Of a stretch of DNA of 64,000 bases, positions 9,339 through 18,662 are shown piece by piece. The notes below the pieces were generated by a model. That model made no database searches. It saw only the letters and a list, made by a program, of their open reading frames with translations, and was not told where the DNA came from. Location of the stretch: positions 8,231 through 72,230 of the forward strand of contig DERN01000004.1 in NCBI GenBank assembly GCA_002360925.1. The letters are read 5' to 3'. Source of the stretch: Flavobacteriaceae bacterium UBA3339 (GTDB taxonomy: Bacteria > Bacteroidota > Bacteroidia > Flavobacteriales > Flavobacteriaceae). Made by a program: the position numbers and the translations under genes. Positions within the stretch are counted from its first letter, which is position 1. The number at the start of each line of letters is the position of its first letter.

Positions 9339-10304
9339 TTAGTTGTTTGCCTTAAACTCTTTTAATTTTTTAATCAATTCGGGCACTACTTGGAAAGCGT
9401 CTCCAACAACACCATAATCTGCAACTTTAAAGAAAGGTGCTTCTGGATCTGAGTTGATTACTACTTTTACTTTAGAAGCGTTGATTCCGGCAATATGCTG
9501 AATCGCTCCTGAAATACCAATTGCAATATATAAGTTAGACGCAACTGGTTTCCCTGTTTGACCAACGTGCTCTGAGTGAGGACGCCAATCTAAATCTGAA
9601 ACAGGTTTAGAACAAGCTGTTGCAGCTCCTAAAACGTCTGCTAATTCTTCGATCATTCCCCAGTTTTCTGGTCCTTTTAATCCACGACCTCCAGAAACTA
9701 CAACTTCAGCATCGGCAATCGAAACTTTTCCTGAAGCTTTTTCTTGATTTTGAATATGGATATTAAAATCTGCATCGTTTAACGTTACAGCGAAATCTTC
9801 GGCAGTTGCTGCTCCTGAAGCTTCTGCCAAACCAAATGAGTTTTTAGCTAAAGCTAGAACTTTTACATCAGAAGTTAATTCAGTAACATTGAATCCTTTA
9901 TTAGAAAACGCGTTTCTTTTTACTTGAAAAGGATTGGTAGAAACCGGTAAAGCTACAACGTTAGAAGCATAAGCTGCGTCTAAACCAACTGCAACAATCG
10001 GCGCTAAATATAACGAATCGGTTGTAGATGTTAAGATTACTACTTTTGCTTCTTCTTTCTGAGCTGCTTGTTTAACAACATCGGCATACGCTTTTGCATT
10101 GAATTTTTCTAATTTAGAATCAGTTACTTTCAATACTTTGTCTACTCCGTATTTTCCTAATTCAGAAACATCGCCTGCATTAACAGTTACTGCCGTTACG
10201 GTTGTTCCTAAAGATTCTGCAACTTTTTTCGCATAAGAAGCTAATTCTAATGCAACTTTTTTAAACTTTCCTTCTGAAAATTCTGTATATATTAAAACTG
10301 ACAT
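9339..10304 (-). CDS. etfA: Electron transfer flavoprotein subunit alpha
   Basis: A 321-residue FAD-carrying subunit of ETF, which passes electrons from acyl-CoA dehydrogenases to the respiratory chain. The C-terminal half holds the FAD-binding signature: VSGGRGLKGPENW, DWRPHSEHVGQTGK, YIAIGISGAIQHIAG and VVINSDPEAPFFKVADYG. The N-terminal half is the alpha/beta domain shared with EtfB. Length is typical. It follows etfB by 108 bases that include a palindromic repeat; both are probably transcribed from upstream of etfB. Confidence 0.97.
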   Translation of the reverse strand: MSVLIYTEFSEGKFKKVALELASYAKKVAESLGTTVTAVTVNAGDVSELGKYGVDKVLKVTDSKLEKFNAKAYADVVKQAAQKEEAKVVILTSTTDSLYLAPIVAVGLDAAYASNVVALPVSTNPFQVKRNAFSNKGFNVTELTSDVKVLALAKNSFGLAEASGAATAEDFAVTLNDADFNIHIQNQEKASGKVSIADAEVVVSGGRGLKGPENWGMIEELADVLGAATACSKPVSDLDWRPHSEHVGQTGKPVASNLYIAIGISGAIQHIAGINASKVKVVINSDPEAPFFKVADYGVVGDAFQVVPELIKKLKEFKANN

Positions 10305-10343
10305 TTTTGTTTAATTTTTAATTATAATTGAGGCTTATTCTTT

Positions 10344-10400
10344 TGTCATTCTGACGAAGGAAGAATCTTTTAAAGATTTCTCGACAAGCTCGAAATGACA
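10344..10400. repeat. Intergenic imperfect palindromic repeat (REP-like)
   Basis: A 57-base element starting TGTCATTCTGACGAAGG and ending CGAAATGACA, with internal AAGAATCTTTTAAAGATTTCT symmetry. It lies between etfB and etfA and is related to 3618-3692. Confidence 0.55.
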
Positions 10401-10412
10401 AGCGATTAAAAT

Positions 10413-11159
10413 TTAGATTACTTTAGCTTCGTTATGTAATAAATTGATCAATTCATCTAAATTATCTGGACTGATTAATTTTACAGACGATTTCGGAGCT
10501 GGTTTTTCGAATTTAACCGCTTTCGTTTTTACATCAGCTGCAACCGGTTCCATAACATTTAAAGCTTTTGTACGAGCTGTCATAATACCGCGCATATTAG
10601 GAATACGTAAATCTTTTTCCTCAACAATTCCTTTTTGCCCTCCAATTACGATTGGTAAATCAGTAGTTAAAGTTTCTTTACCTCCGTCAATTTCACGAAC
10701 TAAAGTAGCCTTTGTTCCTTCAATTTCTACTCCAACACAAGAGTTTACAAAATTGTAATTCAATAAAGAAGCTAACATTCCCGGAACCATTCCTCCGTTA
10801 TAATCTAACGATTCTTTACCACAGATAACTACATCGTAGTTTCCTGCTTTTACAACCTCAGCCAACTGTTTTGCCACGAAGAAACCATCTGCTGGATTAG
10901 CATTTACGCGAATTGCTTCGTCTGCGCCAATAGCCAATGCTTTACGAATTGTTGCTTCTGTATCGGCACCGCCAACATTCACAACTGTAACATGAGCTCC
11001 TTGTTTTTCTTTAAACCAAATAGCACGTGTTAAACCAAATTCATCGTTAGGATTGATAACAAATTGTACTCCGTTTGAATCAAATTCCGTATCTCCGTTT
11101 GTGAAGTTAATCTTTGCAGTAGTATCAGGCACATGGCTGATGCAAACTAATATTTTCAT
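10413..11159 (-). CDS. etfB: Electron transfer flavoprotein subunit beta
   Basis: A 248-residue partner of EtfA that binds AMP and helps dock the dehydrogenase. The protein starts MKILVCISHVPDTTAKI and contains the conserved NPNDEFGLTRA, VVICGKESLDYNGGMVPGML and VEEKDLRIPNMRGIMTARTK segments. The last holds the recognition-loop region. Length is normal. It is the first gene of the etfBA pair; the 270-base spacer upstream (11160-11429) is shared with a divergent lipoprotein gene and should contain both promoters, though I see no convincing -7 box there. Confidence 0.97.
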   Translation of the reverse strand: MKILVCISHVPDTTAKINFTNGDTEFDSNGVQFVINPNDEFGLTRAIWFKEKQGAHVTVVNVGGADTEATIRKALAIGADEAIRVNANPADGFFVAKQLAEVVKAGNYDVVICGKESLDYNGGMVPGMLASLLNYNFVNSCVGVEIEGTKATLVREIDGGKETLTTDLPIVIGGQKGIVEEKDLRIPNMRGIMTARTKALNVMEPVAADVKTKAVKFEKPAPKSSVKLISPDNLDELINLLHNEAKVI

Positions 11160-11429
11160 CTATATAAGTTTTTGATATTATTCTTAAATTAGAAACGAAG
11201 ATAAATATTTTTTTGAAACTTTTTACTATGCATGCATACTATTTTTTAGTTACTTTTTAAACTTTATAAGTTTTTTAAGAATTTTATGAATCAGTTGAAC
11301 TAAAAATCGGTTACTTTTAAATTGTTTTAATAGTTTGAATCCAAATTTTTGGTTTTAAATATTTCTAAAAATTGACATTTTCTTAATTTACGATTTTGAT
11401 ATTAAAGCAACTTAAAAAAGGTATTCAGC

Positions 11430-12251
11430 ATGAAAAAGATATTTTATTTAGCAATTTTCTCTTCGCTTTTAGCTTGTAGTAAAAAACAAGCTACGATTGA
11501 ATTAAAAGATTCGACCAATATCGTTTTGAAAGATTCTATTGAAAAACCGAAACCAATCGACTTTTCTGATCAAGAAAATGATCTTTTACAATTATATAGC
11601 GAAATTGAAACCGCGAAAGAAAATACAAATGATTTAGTTCTAAAAAGTTCTAAAAAATATTCAGACAGTTTAATTTCACTCATTCAAAACAATCCAAAAA
11701 CGTTGCATTATTCTTTCAAAAAGCTTCAAAACGAACGAGCCATTTATGTAGCAACTTCGGCAGATCAAAAATTTCGAATTTATAGTTGGGATACGCATTT
11801 AGGCGGAACCATGCGTTTTTTTGATCAGCTATTTCAGTTTCAATCACAAAATAAAACAAATACAAAAGTACGTTTAGCTTCTAAAGATGCTCAGGATTTC
11901 TTTTCAAAAATTTATACGGTTCAACAAGGTACTAAATCGATTTATTTGGCTGTTTCGAACAGTATTCTATCATCAAAATATTCAACTCAGCAAATAACGG
12001 CTTACGAAATTCAAAATAACAATTTAGAAGAAGTAAAACTTTTTAAAAGTAAAAATCAGTTATTAAGTTCAATCTCGGTAGAATTCGACTTTTTTAGTGT
12101 AGTTGATCGCCGGGAACGTCCGGTTGAATTAATCACTTTAAAAGGAAACAAACTTAAAATTCCGTTGATAAACGAAGATTTAAATGTTTCAAATAAAAAC
12201 TTAATTTATGAATGGAACGGAACTTTGTTTAATTATAAAGGAGTTGAGTAA
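11430..12251 (+). CDS. Hypothetical lipoprotein
   Basis: A 273-residue protein with a lipoprotein signal (MKKIFYLAIFSSLLACSKKQ; Cys16 is the likely lipid-modified residue). The middle has the strand-rich segment YSWDTHLGGTMRFFDQLFQF. No family recognised. It diverges from etfB and converges with the small gene at 12265, with only 13 bases between the stops. Confidence 0.65.
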   Translation: MKKIFYLAIFSSLLACSKKQATIELKDSTNIVLKDSIEKPKPIDFSDQENDLLQLYSEIETAKENTNDLVLKSSKKYSDSLISLIQNNPKTLHYSFKKLQNERAIYVATSADQKFRIYSWDTHLGGTMRFFDQLFQFQSQNKTNTKVRLASKDAQDFFSKIYTVQQGTKSIYLAVSNSILSSKYSTQQITAYEIQNNNLEEVKLFKSKNQLLSSISVEFDFFSVVDRRERPVELITLKGNKLKIPLINEDLNVSNKNLIYEWNGTLFNYKGVE

Positions 12252-12264
12252 TGAAATATCAGTT

Positions 12265-12684
12265 CTATTTAAAATAAGATAACACCAAATCTTTTTGGGT
12301 TTGATTTAAATGTTCTATTTCATTTATATATTCTTGAGTTGCGTAAAAATACTTTTCATTGTTATTTGATTTTAAATTTTGTTCAATTTGTGATACCTTA
12401 TCTAAAACATCAAACAAACCTTTTCTTTCCAAATACAATTTAAATTTGTCGATTTCATCATAATTCACTTTGTTCGACATTTTTCTAATCTCATCATTAC
12501 AATATGCTAACCCAAAACCGTAAGCATCAGCTGCGATTCCTTTTTCAAAAACACTGCAATTCAAGCAAAATATACCAAATTCGCCTTCTATAGATAACGA
12601 TACAGATTTTCTAAATACAAAAAAAGAAAACAAGCTTATAGTTACTATTGATAATACAGTTATTAGTAAAATTGTTTTTTTCAT
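12265..12684 (-). CDS. Small membrane-anchored hypothetical protein
   Basis: A 139-residue protein with one N-terminal hydrophobic segment (residues ~4-24) and a soluble, mostly helical remainder. Two Cys residues at about 39 and 42 (FCLNC) and one in AYCNDE might pair or bind a metal, but this is speculative. Function unknown. Convergent with the lipoprotein gene at 11430. Confidence 0.5.
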   Translation of the reverse strand: MKKTILLITVLSIVTISLFSFFVFRKSVSLSIEGEFGIFCLNCSVFEKGIAADAYGFGLAYCNDEIRKMSNKVNYDEIDKFKLYLERKGLFDVLDKVSQIEQNLKSNNNEKYFYATQEYINEIEHLNQTQKDLVLSYFK

Positions 12685-12897
12685 GATGTTTATATTTAAA
12701 ATGAATACTAAACATAAGTATTTATTTAAACAAAATAGAAGAAAACAACAAGTATTAGTGTTTTTAAAACTTTCTAGAGTCTTAGAGTTAACATCTCTAA
12801 CTAAGATATTAAAGAACTTTCAGATTCATAACAAAGCAAATTAAAACCATAACATTATTTTTATCCTTAAAACAAAGGCTAACAAATTATAATTTTA

Positions 12898-12905
12898 TAT
12901 TTTTG
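12898..12905 (+). promoter_or_regulatory. Bacteroidota -7 box upstream of pdhB
   Basis: TATTTTTG fits TAnnTTTG and lies 21 bases before the pdhB ATG at 12927. No clear TTG -33 box is seen. Its place supports the pdhB start at 12927 rather than the open-frame start at 12903. Confidence 0.55.
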
Positions 12906-12926
12906 TGCACCTATCAATTAGATATT

Positions 12927-13907
12927 ATGAGAACAATTCAATTTAGAGAGGCTGTTTGCGAAGCAATGAGCGAAGAAATGCGCCGCGACGACAAGATATA
13001 TTTAATGGGTGAAGAAGTTGCCGAATACAACGGTGCTTATAAAGCCAGTAAAGGAATGTTAGACGAGTTTGGTCCTAAACGCGTTATTGATACGCCGATT
13101 GCCGAACTTGGTTTTGCAGGAATCGCTGTAGGTTCTGCAATGAACGGTTTACGTCCAATTGTAGAATTTATGACGTTTAACTTCTCATTGGTTGGTATCG
13201 ACCAAATCATTAACAACGCTGCAAAAATGCGTCAAATGTCGGGCGGGCAATTTTCAATGCCGATTGTTTTCCGCGGACCAACTGCTTCTGCCGGACAATT
13301 AGCTGCAACACACTCACAAGCTTTCGAAAACTGGTTTGCTAACACTCCGGGATTAAAAGTGGTAGTTCCTTCAAATCCATATGATGCAAAAGGACTATTA
13401 AAATCTGCAATTCGCGATAACGATCCGGTTATCTTTATGGAATCGGAACAAATGTATGGCGATAAGATGGAAGTACCAGAAGAAGAATATACGATTCCGT
13501 TAGGAGTTGCCGATATTAAACGTGAAGGAACTGATGTAACGATTGTTTCTTTCGGAAAAATTATCAAAGAAGCTTACATTGCTGCTGATGAATTGGCAAA
13601 AGAAAACATTTCTTGCGAAATTATCGATTTACGTACGGTTCGTCCAATGGATTACGATGCGATTATTAAATCGGTACAAAAAACAAATCGTTTGGTTGTT
13701 TTAGAAGAAGCTTGGCCTTTTGCTTCTGTCGCTTCTGAAATTACGTATATGGTTCAAGAACGTGCTTTCGATTATTTAGATGCACCGGTTCAAAGAATTA
13801 CAACTGCCGATACTCCGGCTCCTTATTCGCCTGTATTATTGAAAGAGTGGTTACCAAACGCTCAGGATGTAATTAAAGCAGTACGAAAAGTGCTTTACAA
13901 AAAGTAA
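12927..13907 (+). CDS. pdhB: Pyruvate dehydrogenase E1 component, beta subunit
   Basis: A 326-residue subunit from MRTIQFREAVCEAMSEEM. It pairs with an alpha subunit to decarboxylate pyruvate with thiamine diphosphate. Motifs: GEEVAEYNGAYKASKGM with the ThDP-activating Glu, DTPIAELGFAGIAVGSAM, VFRGPTASAGQLAATHSQ, VPSNPYDAKGLL, and the C-terminal transketolase domain (SFGKI, EEAWPFASVASEI). The alpha subunit gene is not adjacent. The start is chosen because a -7 promoter box lies just upstream, so the eight codons before this Met would not be transcribed. Confidence 0.95.
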   Translation: MRTIQFREAVCEAMSEEMRRDDKIYLMGEEVAEYNGAYKASKGMLDEFGPKRVIDTPIAELGFAGIAVGSAMNGLRPIVEFMTFNFSLVGIDQIINNAAKMRQMSGGQFSMPIVFRGPTASAGQLAATHSQAFENWFANTPGLKVVVPSNPYDAKGLLKSAIRDNDPVIFMESEQMYGDKMEVPEEEYTIPLGVADIKREGTDVTIVSFGKIIKEAYIAADELAKENISCEIIDLRTVRPMDYDAIIKSVQKTNRLVVLEEAWPFASVASEITYMVQERAFDYLDAPVQRITTADTPAPYSPVLLKEWLPNAQDVIKAVRKVLYKK

Positions 13908-13918
13908 CAAAAAATAAT

Positions 13919-13957
13919 ATACATTTGTAACTCCAACCAAAAAGGTTGGAGTTTTTT
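13919..13957 (+). promoter_or_regulatory. Promoter -7 box overlapping a terminator hairpin
   Basis: TACATTTG (13919-13926) fits the Bacteroidota -7 consensus. Directly after it, the stem AACTCCAACC / GGTTGGAGTT (13929-13953) and T6 form the pdhB terminator. A transcript starting at about 13931 would begin inside the hairpin's 5' arm and so could not form the complete stem, letting the downstream gene be read. Confidence 0.6.
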
Positions 13958-13960
13958 GTT

Positions 13961-16435
13961 ATGAAAAGAATTTTAGCTGTTTTTTTTACCTTATTATATA
14001 TACCATTATTTGCCCAATCTAAAGTTGAAGGAATTGTTATTGACGAACAACAACAACCAATTCCGTATGCAAGTGTATTTTTTAAGAATACGACAGAAGG
14101 CGTTATTACGAACGAAAACGGGAAGTTTTATTTAGAATCATCTTCAAAACAAGACACTTTAGTTATTTCGTTTACAGGTTATACCGATGTTTTTCTTCCG
14201 TTAACAAAGCAAACAAATTTAGGATTAAAAGTTACGTTGAAAGAAGACAATCTGCTCGATGAAATTAAAATCTATTCGGGAAAAACATCTAAGAAAAATA
14301 ATCCCGCTTTAGATATTCTTCGTAAAATTTGGGAAAACCGTAGAAAAAACGGATTAAATAAATTCGATCAATATACGTATCAGAAATACGAGAAAATAGA
14401 ATTCGATTTAAATTCAATCGATAGCGCATACATGAAAAGTCGCATTTTTAAAGGAATGGAATTTATTTTCGATAAAGTCGACACATCCAGAATTACAGGA
14501 AAAACCTATTTACCTATTTTCATAAACGAACAAGCTTCGAATGTTTATGGCGATAATGTTGCGAAATTGAAAAAAGAAATTGTTTCGGGAAACAAAAACT
14601 CGGGTTTCAACAACAATCAGCACATCATGGCTTTTTTGAAGGATTTGTATGTAGATTATAACATTTACGACAACTATTTAAAACTGTTCGATAAAGATTT
14701 TGTAAGTCCGCTTTCTCGCACCGGAATCAACGTTTATAATTACGTTTTAACTGATACGGCTTACATCGACGATAAATTATGCTACAACATTGTATATTAT
14801 CCAAGACGAAAAGGCGAATTAACGTTTAAAGGCGATTTTTGGGTAAACGACGGAACTTGGGCAATCAAAAAAATCAATATGGCAATTAGCAAAGATGCCA
14901 ATATTAACTGGGTTCGCGACATTTATATTGAACAAGAATTCGATGTTTTAAACGATTCGGTTTTCCTTTTAACAAAAGATCATTTAATGACCGATTTTAG
15001 TATTCGTCAGAATGAAAAATCAAAAGGGATGTACGGTAAACGCACAACGTATTTCAAAAATTTCGAATTCGATAAAAAGAAACCTTTAAACTTCTATAAA
15101 AGCGAAGTTAATTCGTATAACGAAGCTTTAATGAATCGTCCTGATGAGTTTTGGGAAGGCTATCGCTTTGAACCGCTTTCGCAAGAAGAAAAAGGAATTT
15201 ACACCATGTTAGATGAATTACAGCAAAATAAACGATTCCAAACATATGTGAATTTGGCAACTATTTTAGCGAGCGATTATGTACAAATTGGCAATTTCGA
15301 TTACGGGCCTATTTTTTCATCTTTTGGTTTTAACGACATCGAAGGTTTCCGTTTAAGAATGGGCGGAAGAACTTATTTTGGACAAAATGATATGTGGCGT
15401 TTAGAAGGTTATTCGGCTTACGGATTTAAAGACAATAAATTTAAATACGGAGTTTCGGGAAGATTTATGTTAGATAAAGATTCGCGTTTTATTCTCTTTG
15501 CAGGAAATCGTCGCGATGTAGAACAAATTGCAGCCACACTTTCGCCAATTACCGATGTTTTAGGACGAAGTTTTGCATCGAGTGCTTTACTGGCAAGCGG
15601 CGATAATTCAAAATTATCGAACATCAATCTAACTTCTGCCGGTTTGGAAATCGAACCTTTAAAGAATTTAAAACTTTCTACTTCGTTTAATTACAAAACC
15701 TTAAAATCAGCTTCTCATACTTTTTCTTTAGGTTATTATGATGAAAACGGAATCGTTCACGAAGATTTAAAACAAGCCGAAATCAATCTTTCGGTAGATT
15801 ATACACCACGCAGAAAAACTGTTGGTTATGGCGTTGACCGAACCGATGTTGATTACAATTATGCACGCGTTTTCTTTAATTATTCATTAGGAGTAAAAGG
15901 AATGTTGGGTAGCGATTTCGATTATAAAAAGATTCAATTATTATATCGTCACCCTATTTTGGTGGGCGGTTTTGGTCGCTTTACTCCTACTTTAGAAGTC
16001 GGAAAAACCTACGGAACCGTTCCTTTGGGATTAATGAGCGTGATTCCGGGAAATCAATCTTATTTCATTATCGACAATGCGTTTAGCCAGCTAAATTATT
16101 ACGAGTTTATAACCGACGAATACATTGCGCTTCATTTAGAACACAACTTTAACGGACGTTTATTTTCTCGTATTCCGGGAATTAGAAAATTAGGAATCCG
16201 TGAATTTGTAGGAATTCGTGGAGTTTGGGGCGACGTTTCTGAGAAAAACAGAGCAATCAACGCTTCGAATATTTCTTATATCGCTCCAAAAGACAAGATT
16301 TATTATGAGTATTTTGTTGGAGTTGGAAACTTATTTAAATGTTTACGAATTGATGTTACTTGGCGCGGAAACTATTTAGAAAATCCGGATGCGAAGAAAT
16401 TAGGCGTAAAAGCCGTTTTTGGATTCCATTTTTAA
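13961..16435 (+). CDS. DUF5686 outer membrane protein with carboxypeptidase-like regulatory domain
   Basis: About 824 residues from MKRILAVFFTLLYIPLFAQ, a clear signal peptide; five further upstream codons in frame lie in the terminator. Residues ~20-100 are a CarboxypepD_reg-like beta-sandwich (VEGIVIDEQQQPIPYASVFF). The following ~720 residues match the DUF5686 family of Bacteroidota outer membrane proteins, with long alternating strands and a final aromatic residue (VFGFHF) typical of a barrel terminus. The transported or bound substrate is unknown. TonB-dependent function is possible because of the N-terminal domain but no plug domain is visible. Confidence 0.85.
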   Translation: MKRILAVFFTLLYIPLFAQSKVEGIVIDEQQQPIPYASVFFKNTTEGVITNENGKFYLESSSKQDTLVISFTGYTDVFLPLTKQTNLGLKVTLKEDNLLDEIKIYSGKTSKKNNPALDILRKIWENRRKNGLNKFDQYTYQKYEKIEFDLNSIDSAYMKSRIFKGMEFIFDKVDTSRITGKTYLPIFINEQASNVYGDNVAKLKKEIVSGNKNSGFNNNQHIMAFLKDLYVDYNIYDNYLKLFDKDFVSPLSRTGINVYNYVLTDTAYIDDKLCYNIVYYPRRKGELTFKGDFWVNDGTWAIKKINMAISKDANINWVRDIYIEQEFDVLNDSVFLLTKDHLMTDFSIRQNEKSKGMYGKRTTYFKNFEFDKKKPLNFYKSEVNSYNEALMNRPDEFWEGYRFEPLSQEEKGIYTMLDELQQNKRFQTYVNLATILASDYVQIGNFDYGPIFSSFGFNDIEGFRLRMGGRTYFGQNDMWRLEGYSAYGFKDNKFKYGVSGRFMLDKDSRFILFAGNRRDVEQIAATLSPITDVLGRSFASSALLASGDNSKLSNINLTSAGLEIEPLKNLKLSTSFNYKTLKSASHTFSLGYYDENGIVHEDLKQAEINLSVDYTPRRKTVGYGVDRTDVDYNYARVFFNYSLGVKGMLGSDFDYKKIQLLYRHPILVGGFGRFTPTLEVGKTYGTVPLGLMSVIPGNQSYFIIDNAFSQLNYYEFITDEYIALHLEHNFNGRLFSRIPGIRKLGIREFVGIRGVWGDVSEKNRAINASNISYIAPKDKIYYEYFVGVGNLFKCLRIDVTWRGNYLENPDAKKLGVKAVFGFHF

Positions 16436-16436
16436 T

Positions 16437-16467
16437 TTGTAAGGAATTGAATTTTAATGTACTTTTG
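16437..16467 (+). promoter_or_regulatory. Promoter of ppa (TTG-N20-TACTTTTG)
   Basis: TTG at 16437-16439 and TACTTTTG at 16460-16467 match the Bacteroidota -33/-7 pattern with a 20-base spacer. The ppa ATG is 34 bases downstream. Confidence 0.65.
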
Positions 16468-16501
16468 CACTCGATTTTGAAATAAAGAAAATTATAAAAA
16501 T

Positions 16502-17026
16502 ATGACAAACGTTGAACAATTCGATGTATTCATCGAAATTCCTGCAGGAAGCAGAAATAAATACGAGTTCGATTTTGATTTAAAAATGATGAGATTTGAC
16601 CGTTTATTATTCTCATCAATGAAATATCCTACAGATTACGGTTTCATTCCAGAAACTATGGCTTTAGATAACGATCCTTTAGATGTTTTAGTTTTAACAA
16701 CAGAACCTACAATTCCGGGTTTATTGATGGAAGTAAAACCAATCGGAGTTTTTTATATGGCAGACGATAAAGGAAACGATGAAAAAATTATTTGTGTTCC
16801 TACAGGAGATCCTTTAATGCGCGAATTGAATGATTTAGGTGATATTAACAAACACTTAATCAAAGAAATCGAACATTTTTTCCAGGTTTATAAAGACTTA
16901 GAAAACAAAAAAGTAGAAACAAACGGATTTGGCGATAAAGCTGCTGCAATTGCAATGATTAAAGAATGCCAAGAGCGTTTTGCCCAATTACCGGAAGACA
17001 AACAAAAATCTTTCAGTATTAGATAA
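16502..17026 (+). CDS. ppa: Inorganic pyrophosphatase, family I
   Basis: A 174-residue soluble enzyme that hydrolyses pyrophosphate. The family I active site is visible: IPAGSRNKYEFD, the DYGFIPET motif, and the metal-binding DNDPLDVLVL with its Asp residues. Length equals bacterial family I enzymes. It has its own promoter and terminator and is therefore probably monocistronic. Confidence 0.96.
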   Translation: MTNVEQFDVFIEIPAGSRNKYEFDFDLKMMRFDRLLFSSMKYPTDYGFIPETMALDNDPLDVLVLTTEPTIPGLLMEVKPIGVFYMADDKGNDEKIICVPTGDPLMRELNDLGDINKHLIKEIEHFFQVYKDLENKKVETNGFGDKAAAIAMIKECQERFAQLPEDKQKSFSIR

Positions 17027-17033
17027 TAAAACG

Positions 17034-17061
17034 AACCAGAACAATAAGTTCTGGTTTTTTT
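17034..17061 (+). terminator. Rho-independent terminator of ppa
   Basis: Stem AACCAGAAC / GTTCTGGTT with loop AATAA, then T7. Confidence 0.88.
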
Positions 17062-17114
17062 ATACCTCGACTTTCATCTGAATATCCTTATATTTGTAGA
17101 AATTTTTAGTAAAA

Positions 17115-17843
17115 ATGGCAGATCAAATCAATCCTTATAAAGAATCGAACCTAGGAAAAAAACAACAAGTTGAACAAATGTTCGACACGATTTCGGGAAA
17201 CTACGATAATTTAAACCGTATGATTTCGTTGGGAACAGACCAAGGTTGGAGACGCAATGTATTAAAAATGGTTTCGGCTACAAATCCCAAATCTATTTTA
17301 GATATTGCTACAGGAACAGGAGATTTAGCTATTTTATTATCGAAATCGAATGCAAACCGCATTGTTGGTTTAGACTTATCTGCCGGAATGCTGGAAGTTG
17401 GAAAAGTAAAAGTAAAAGCGTTAGGTTTAAGCGAAAAAATAGAAATGATTCAAGGCGATTCTGAAAATTTACCGTTTCAGGACAATACTTTTGACGCAAT
17501 TACCGTTGCTTTTGGTGTACGTAATTTTGAAAATCTTGAAAAAGGTTTATCAGAAATTTTACGAGTTTTAAAACCAAACGGAATTTTTGTTATCTTAGAA
17601 ACCTCGGTTCCAACTAAATTTCCGTTTAAACAGGGATACAATTTTTACATGAAAACCTTTATGCCGCTTATGGGAAAAATGTTTTCTAAAGACCAAAAAG
17701 CGTATGAATATTTGTCTGAATCTGCCAAAAATTTTCCTTATGGCGAAGTTTTAAACGGTATTTTACGAAAAGTTGGTTTTAAAAATGTGAAGCACGATCC
17801 GCAAACAATGGGCGTTGCAACCATTTATTCAGCATCAAAATAA
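17115..17843 (+). CDS. menG: Demethylmenaquinone methyltransferase (MenG/UbiE)
   Basis: A 242-residue SAM-dependent methyltransferase that performs the last step of menaquinone synthesis. It shows motif [14 protein letters not shown], the UbiE-specific [18 protein letters not shown] near the N-terminus, [15 protein letters not shown], and [15 protein letters not shown] motif ([11 protein letters not shown]). Menaquinone is the usual quinone of Bacteroidota. A -7 box TATATTTG lies at 17089-17096. porT begins 4 bases after the stop, so the two are cotranscribed. Confidence 0.95.
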   Translation: MADQINPYKESNLGKKQQVEQMFDTISGNYDNLNRMISLGTDQGWRRNVLKMVSATNPKSILDIATGTGDLAILLSKSNANRIVGLDLSAGMLEVGKVKVKALGLSEKIEMIQGDSENLPFQDNTFDAITVAFGVRNFENLEKGLSEILRVLKPNGIFVILETSVPTKFPFKQGYNFYMKTFMPLMGKMFSKDQKAYEYLSESAKNFPYGEVLNGILRKVGFKNVKHDPQTMGVATIYSASK

Positions 17844-17847
17844 CGAT

Positions 17848-18561
17848 ATGAAAAAACTATTTTTTATAACTATTTTTCTTTTTTCGATCCAAACCTTTGC
17901 ACAAGGTATTTTTGGAAAAAACCCTTATAAAAACCAACAAGATTGGGATCAACAAACGGTTCATTATGGTTATTTTTTAGGATTTAGTTCTTATAACTTT
18001 AAATATGATTATGCAAAAGCCTATCACGATTTACACGGAAGCGACGAAATTTTAGTACAGCCTTCTACAGGATTTAATGTTGGTTTGGTTGGAAACCTTC
18101 GTATTATGGAATATTTAGATTTGCGTTTTGAACCAGGTTTATATTACACAAAACGTACCTTAACGTTTCCGCATATCGCAAATCCCGATACAAGAGTTCG
18201 TGAAGTTTCATCAACTTATATTCATTTTCCTTTATTGTTAAAGTTTTCGGCTTTGCGTACAGGAAATATTCGTCCTTATATTTTAGGAGGTTTTTCTGAA
18301 TCTTTGAATTTAAGTAGTAACGAAACGGCAAAAGAAGACAATTACGAAGGACGTTTTAGAATGCGAAAATGGACAGCGAACTACGAAATTGGTTTAGGAA
18401 TTGATTTGTATTTTGAACACTTTAAATTCTCACCTTCTATTCGCGGTGTATTTGGTTTACAAGATGAGTTGATTCGCGATAAAAACCCTAATAGTCCATG
18501 GACAGGAAATATTGAATCCATGAAATCGCGCGGGCTTTTTGTAAACTTTACATTTCATTAA
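17848..18561 (+). CDS. porT: Type IX secretion system protein PorT
   Basis: A 237-residue protein from MKKLFFITIFLFSIQTFAQ (signal peptide); the frame is open 11 codons upstream into menG, but this start follows the menG stop by 4 bases. The mature part has eight or so amphipathic strands (HYGYFLGFSSYNFKY, GFNVGLVGNLRI, LRFEPGLYYTKR, YIHFPLLLKFS) as in PorT, an outer membrane barrel protein needed for secretion through the type IX system. The menG-porT order is common in flavobacteria and supports the name. Confidence 0.87.
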   Translation: MKKLFFITIFLFSIQTFAQGIFGKNPYKNQQDWDQQTVHYGYFLGFSSYNFKYDYAKAYHDLHGSDEILVQPSTGFNVGLVGNLRIMEYLDLRFEPGLYYTKRTLTFPHIANPDTRVREVSSTYIHFPLLLKFSALRTGNIRPYILGGFSESLNLSSNETAKEDNYEGRFRMRKWTANYEIGLGIDLYFEHFKFSPSIRGVFGLQDELIRDKNPNSPWTGNIESMKSRGLFVNFTFH

Positions 18562-18585
18562 AAACAAATCAATATTGATATTATA

Positions 18586-18618
18586 AAAAAGGGCAAGAAT
18601 TAAATTCTTGCCCTTTTA
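18586..18618. terminator. Bidirectional terminator between porT and the TrmH-type gene
   Basis: A near-perfect 15-base stem (AAAAGGGCAAGAAT / ATTCTTGCCCTTTT) with loop TAA, A-rich on the left and T-rich on the right, between convergent genes. Confidence 0.88.
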
Positions 18619-18627
18619 TTTTTAAAT

Positions 18628-18653
18628 CTACAAGGTTTTCAAAGACCTTGTAG
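18628..18653. repeat. Short intergenic inverted repeat
   Basis: CTACAAGGT and ACCTTGTAG around an 8-base loop. It is not followed by T and does not look like a terminator. It may be a dispersed intergenic palindrome. Confidence 0.4.
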
Positions 18654-18662
18654 GACATAAAA

